DNA from: Sulfitobacter sp.
GTDB taxonomy: Bacteria; Pseudomonadota; Alphaproteobacteria; Rhodobacterales; Rhodobacteraceae
DNA length: 7,221 nucleotides
Assembly (NCBI GenBank): GCA_024636395.1
Contig: JAGXHD010000129.1
Coordinates: forward strand, 1-7,221
Direction of reading: 5' to 3'
Of the stretch, positions 6,377 through 7,221 are shown one piece after another. The number at the start of each line of letters is the position of its first letter. The stretch's first letter is position 1. Under the pieces are notes generated by a model. That model saw only the letters and a list, made by a program, of their open reading frames with translations, searched no databases and was not told the origin of the DNA. Both the position numbers and the translations under genes were made by a program.

Positions 6377-7221
6377 CTACCGCCAGCGGTCAAATCCAAA
6401 CATCATGTAGTCACGCTGATACACATCCGCGCCCAATGCTTCGATCTCATCGTCGAAGATATCCTCAAGCACGTGAGGCCCGTGAAAGCCCGCAGGCTCC
6501 AGCGTCGCTGCCGAATTGTATCCGACGCCTGCGGCGAGCAGCGGCAAATCCTGCGCAAGCGTCTCCTCGCGTAGAATCATATCGGGATAGGTGAACTCCC
6601 CAAATCCCTGCACCACTTCTGCCTGTGTCGCCCATGCCGCATCAACACGGATCGCAGTCTGCCCCGCCAGGTTTCCCTTGAGAAAAGTCAAAAACGCCAT
6701 GAACGCTGTACGATGCACGTCCAGATTGATGCCATCTTCCTGCCCCTCTTCGGGCAGCGGAAGCTTGTAGCGCCGGACCAGTGTCCGTCGCAATTGCAGA
6801 TAGCTACCTTTGCCGCAGTTCAAAATCCGGTGGCAAAATACCTCATGCGCGCGCAGGATCGGATGGCGTAACACCGCAAAACTGCGGTGGCCCTTGTTCT
6901 GGCGCTTCCACTGCCGCAGATCCTTCTGGGTCATCTTCATGCCCAGCGCGTTCTGCTTTTCGCCGTCGAGGGCAGCCAGCCACCGGCGCACCTCCTGCTG
7001 CGGCGCGCCGGCTATGGGCATGAACAACAAGGGCGCCTTGATCCCGACCACGTAGCCCGGCACATTCGGCCCGCGCCGTGGCTCGAAATTCGGCGTGCGG
7101 GTCAAATCGAAGCGGTCCAGCCGCGACAGCGCCCGCTCCATCACATCATAATTGCCGACCTTCTCCGCCAGCGGGCTTGGATTTTGCTTTTTGAGGTTTT
7201 TGTCGAGCGCCTCCAGCATCG
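6377..7221 (-). CDS. NodH-like sulfotransferase-family protein, C-terminal part
   Basis: A minus-strand frame runs from the right edge to the TAG at 6377-6379. The ATG at 7219 has no room for a visible ribosome binding site, and the frame is still open at the edge. The first residues (MLEALDKNLKKQNPSPLAEKV) resemble, from memory, the middle of roughly 490-residue Rhodobacteraceae proteins annotated as NodH or sulfotransferase. I therefore treat this as the C-terminal 280 or so residues of a longer protein. Visible features are FEPRRGPNVPGYVVGIKAPLL, a sulfotransferase-like SFAVLRHPILRAHEVFCHRIL segment (compare the 3'-phosphate-binding 'R-P--R' motif), and a C-terminal YQRDYMMFGFDRW. The PAPS 5'-phosphosulfate-binding loop would be in the missing N-terminal part, so activity cannot be judged. 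The gene converges on ptsN with 7 bp between the stops. The acceptor substrate is unknown. Confidence 0.65.
   Translation of the reverse strand, partial: MLEALDKNLKKQNPSPLAEKVGNYDVMERALSRLDRFDLTRTPNFEPRRGPNVPGYVVGIKAPLLFMPIAGAPQQEVRRWLAALDGEKQNALGMKMTQKDLRQWKRQNKGHRSFAVLRHPILRAHEVFCHRILNCGKGSYLQLRRTLVRRYKLPLPEEGQEDGINLDVHRTAFMAFLTFLKGNLAGQTAIRVDAAWATQAEVVQGFGEFTYPDMILREETLAQDLPLLAAGVGYNSAATLEPAGFHGPHVLEDIFDDEIEALGADVYQRDYMMFGFDRWR

Noticed and set aside
6369..6378. Palindrome AGCCCGGGCT spanning the stops of ptsN and the sulfotransferase-like gene
   Set aside because: It is a perfect 10-bp palindrome, but with almost no loop and no T-run it makes a poor terminator; in a 7-bp G+C-rich gap, chance is likely.

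Overview
The window looks like core chromosome of a marine Rhodobacteraceae (Roseobacter-group alphaproteobacterium). This is inferred from the protein flavour, the moderately high G+C, and the order RNase D - lptC - lptA - lptB - hpf - ptsN. No database search was possible, so the assignment is recognition, not proof.

Layout. Positions 1-822 (+) hold the C-terminal part of a probable TadG-related secreted or pilus-assembly-type protein, cut by the left edge. A perfect 10-bp inverted repeat at 859-896 lies between it and a convergent gene at 913-1488 (-), which encodes a small membrane-anchored LuxR-type (GerE) DNA-binding protein. A gap of about 200-230 bp separates this regulator from a divergent PaaX-family regulator (about 1720-2502, +); the gap holds a 10-bp palindrome over the luxR-like ribosome binding site and a candidate paaX promoter.

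From 2551 to 5042 (+) four tightly packed genes form an apparent operon: a short single-domain RNase D, LptC, LptA and LptB. LptC, LptA and LptB are the inner-membrane, periplasmic and cytoplasmic ATPase parts of the machine that carries lipopolysaccharide to the outer membrane. A 241-bp gap then holds a good sigma-70-type promoter (5085-5114) and a roughly 160-nt leader with a UUCG-capped two-tier hairpin. It is followed by the long-form hibernation-promoting factor gene (5284-5850) and ptsN (5905-6369), the EIIA component of the nitrogen-related phosphotransferase system.

In many proteobacteria rpoN sits between lptB and hpf; here it is absent, and the leader occupies its place. The last gene (6377 to the right edge, -) runs convergent to ptsN with only 7 bp between them. 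It encodes the C-terminal part of a NodH-like sulfotransferase-family protein.

I see no tRNA or rRNA genes, CRISPR arrays, insertion sequences or clear signs of recent transfer. Most of the window is ordinary conserved chromosome. The points most worth a second look are the structured hpf leader at the missing rpoN position, the membrane-tethered LuxR-type regulator, and the apparently two-part sulfotransferase-like protein.
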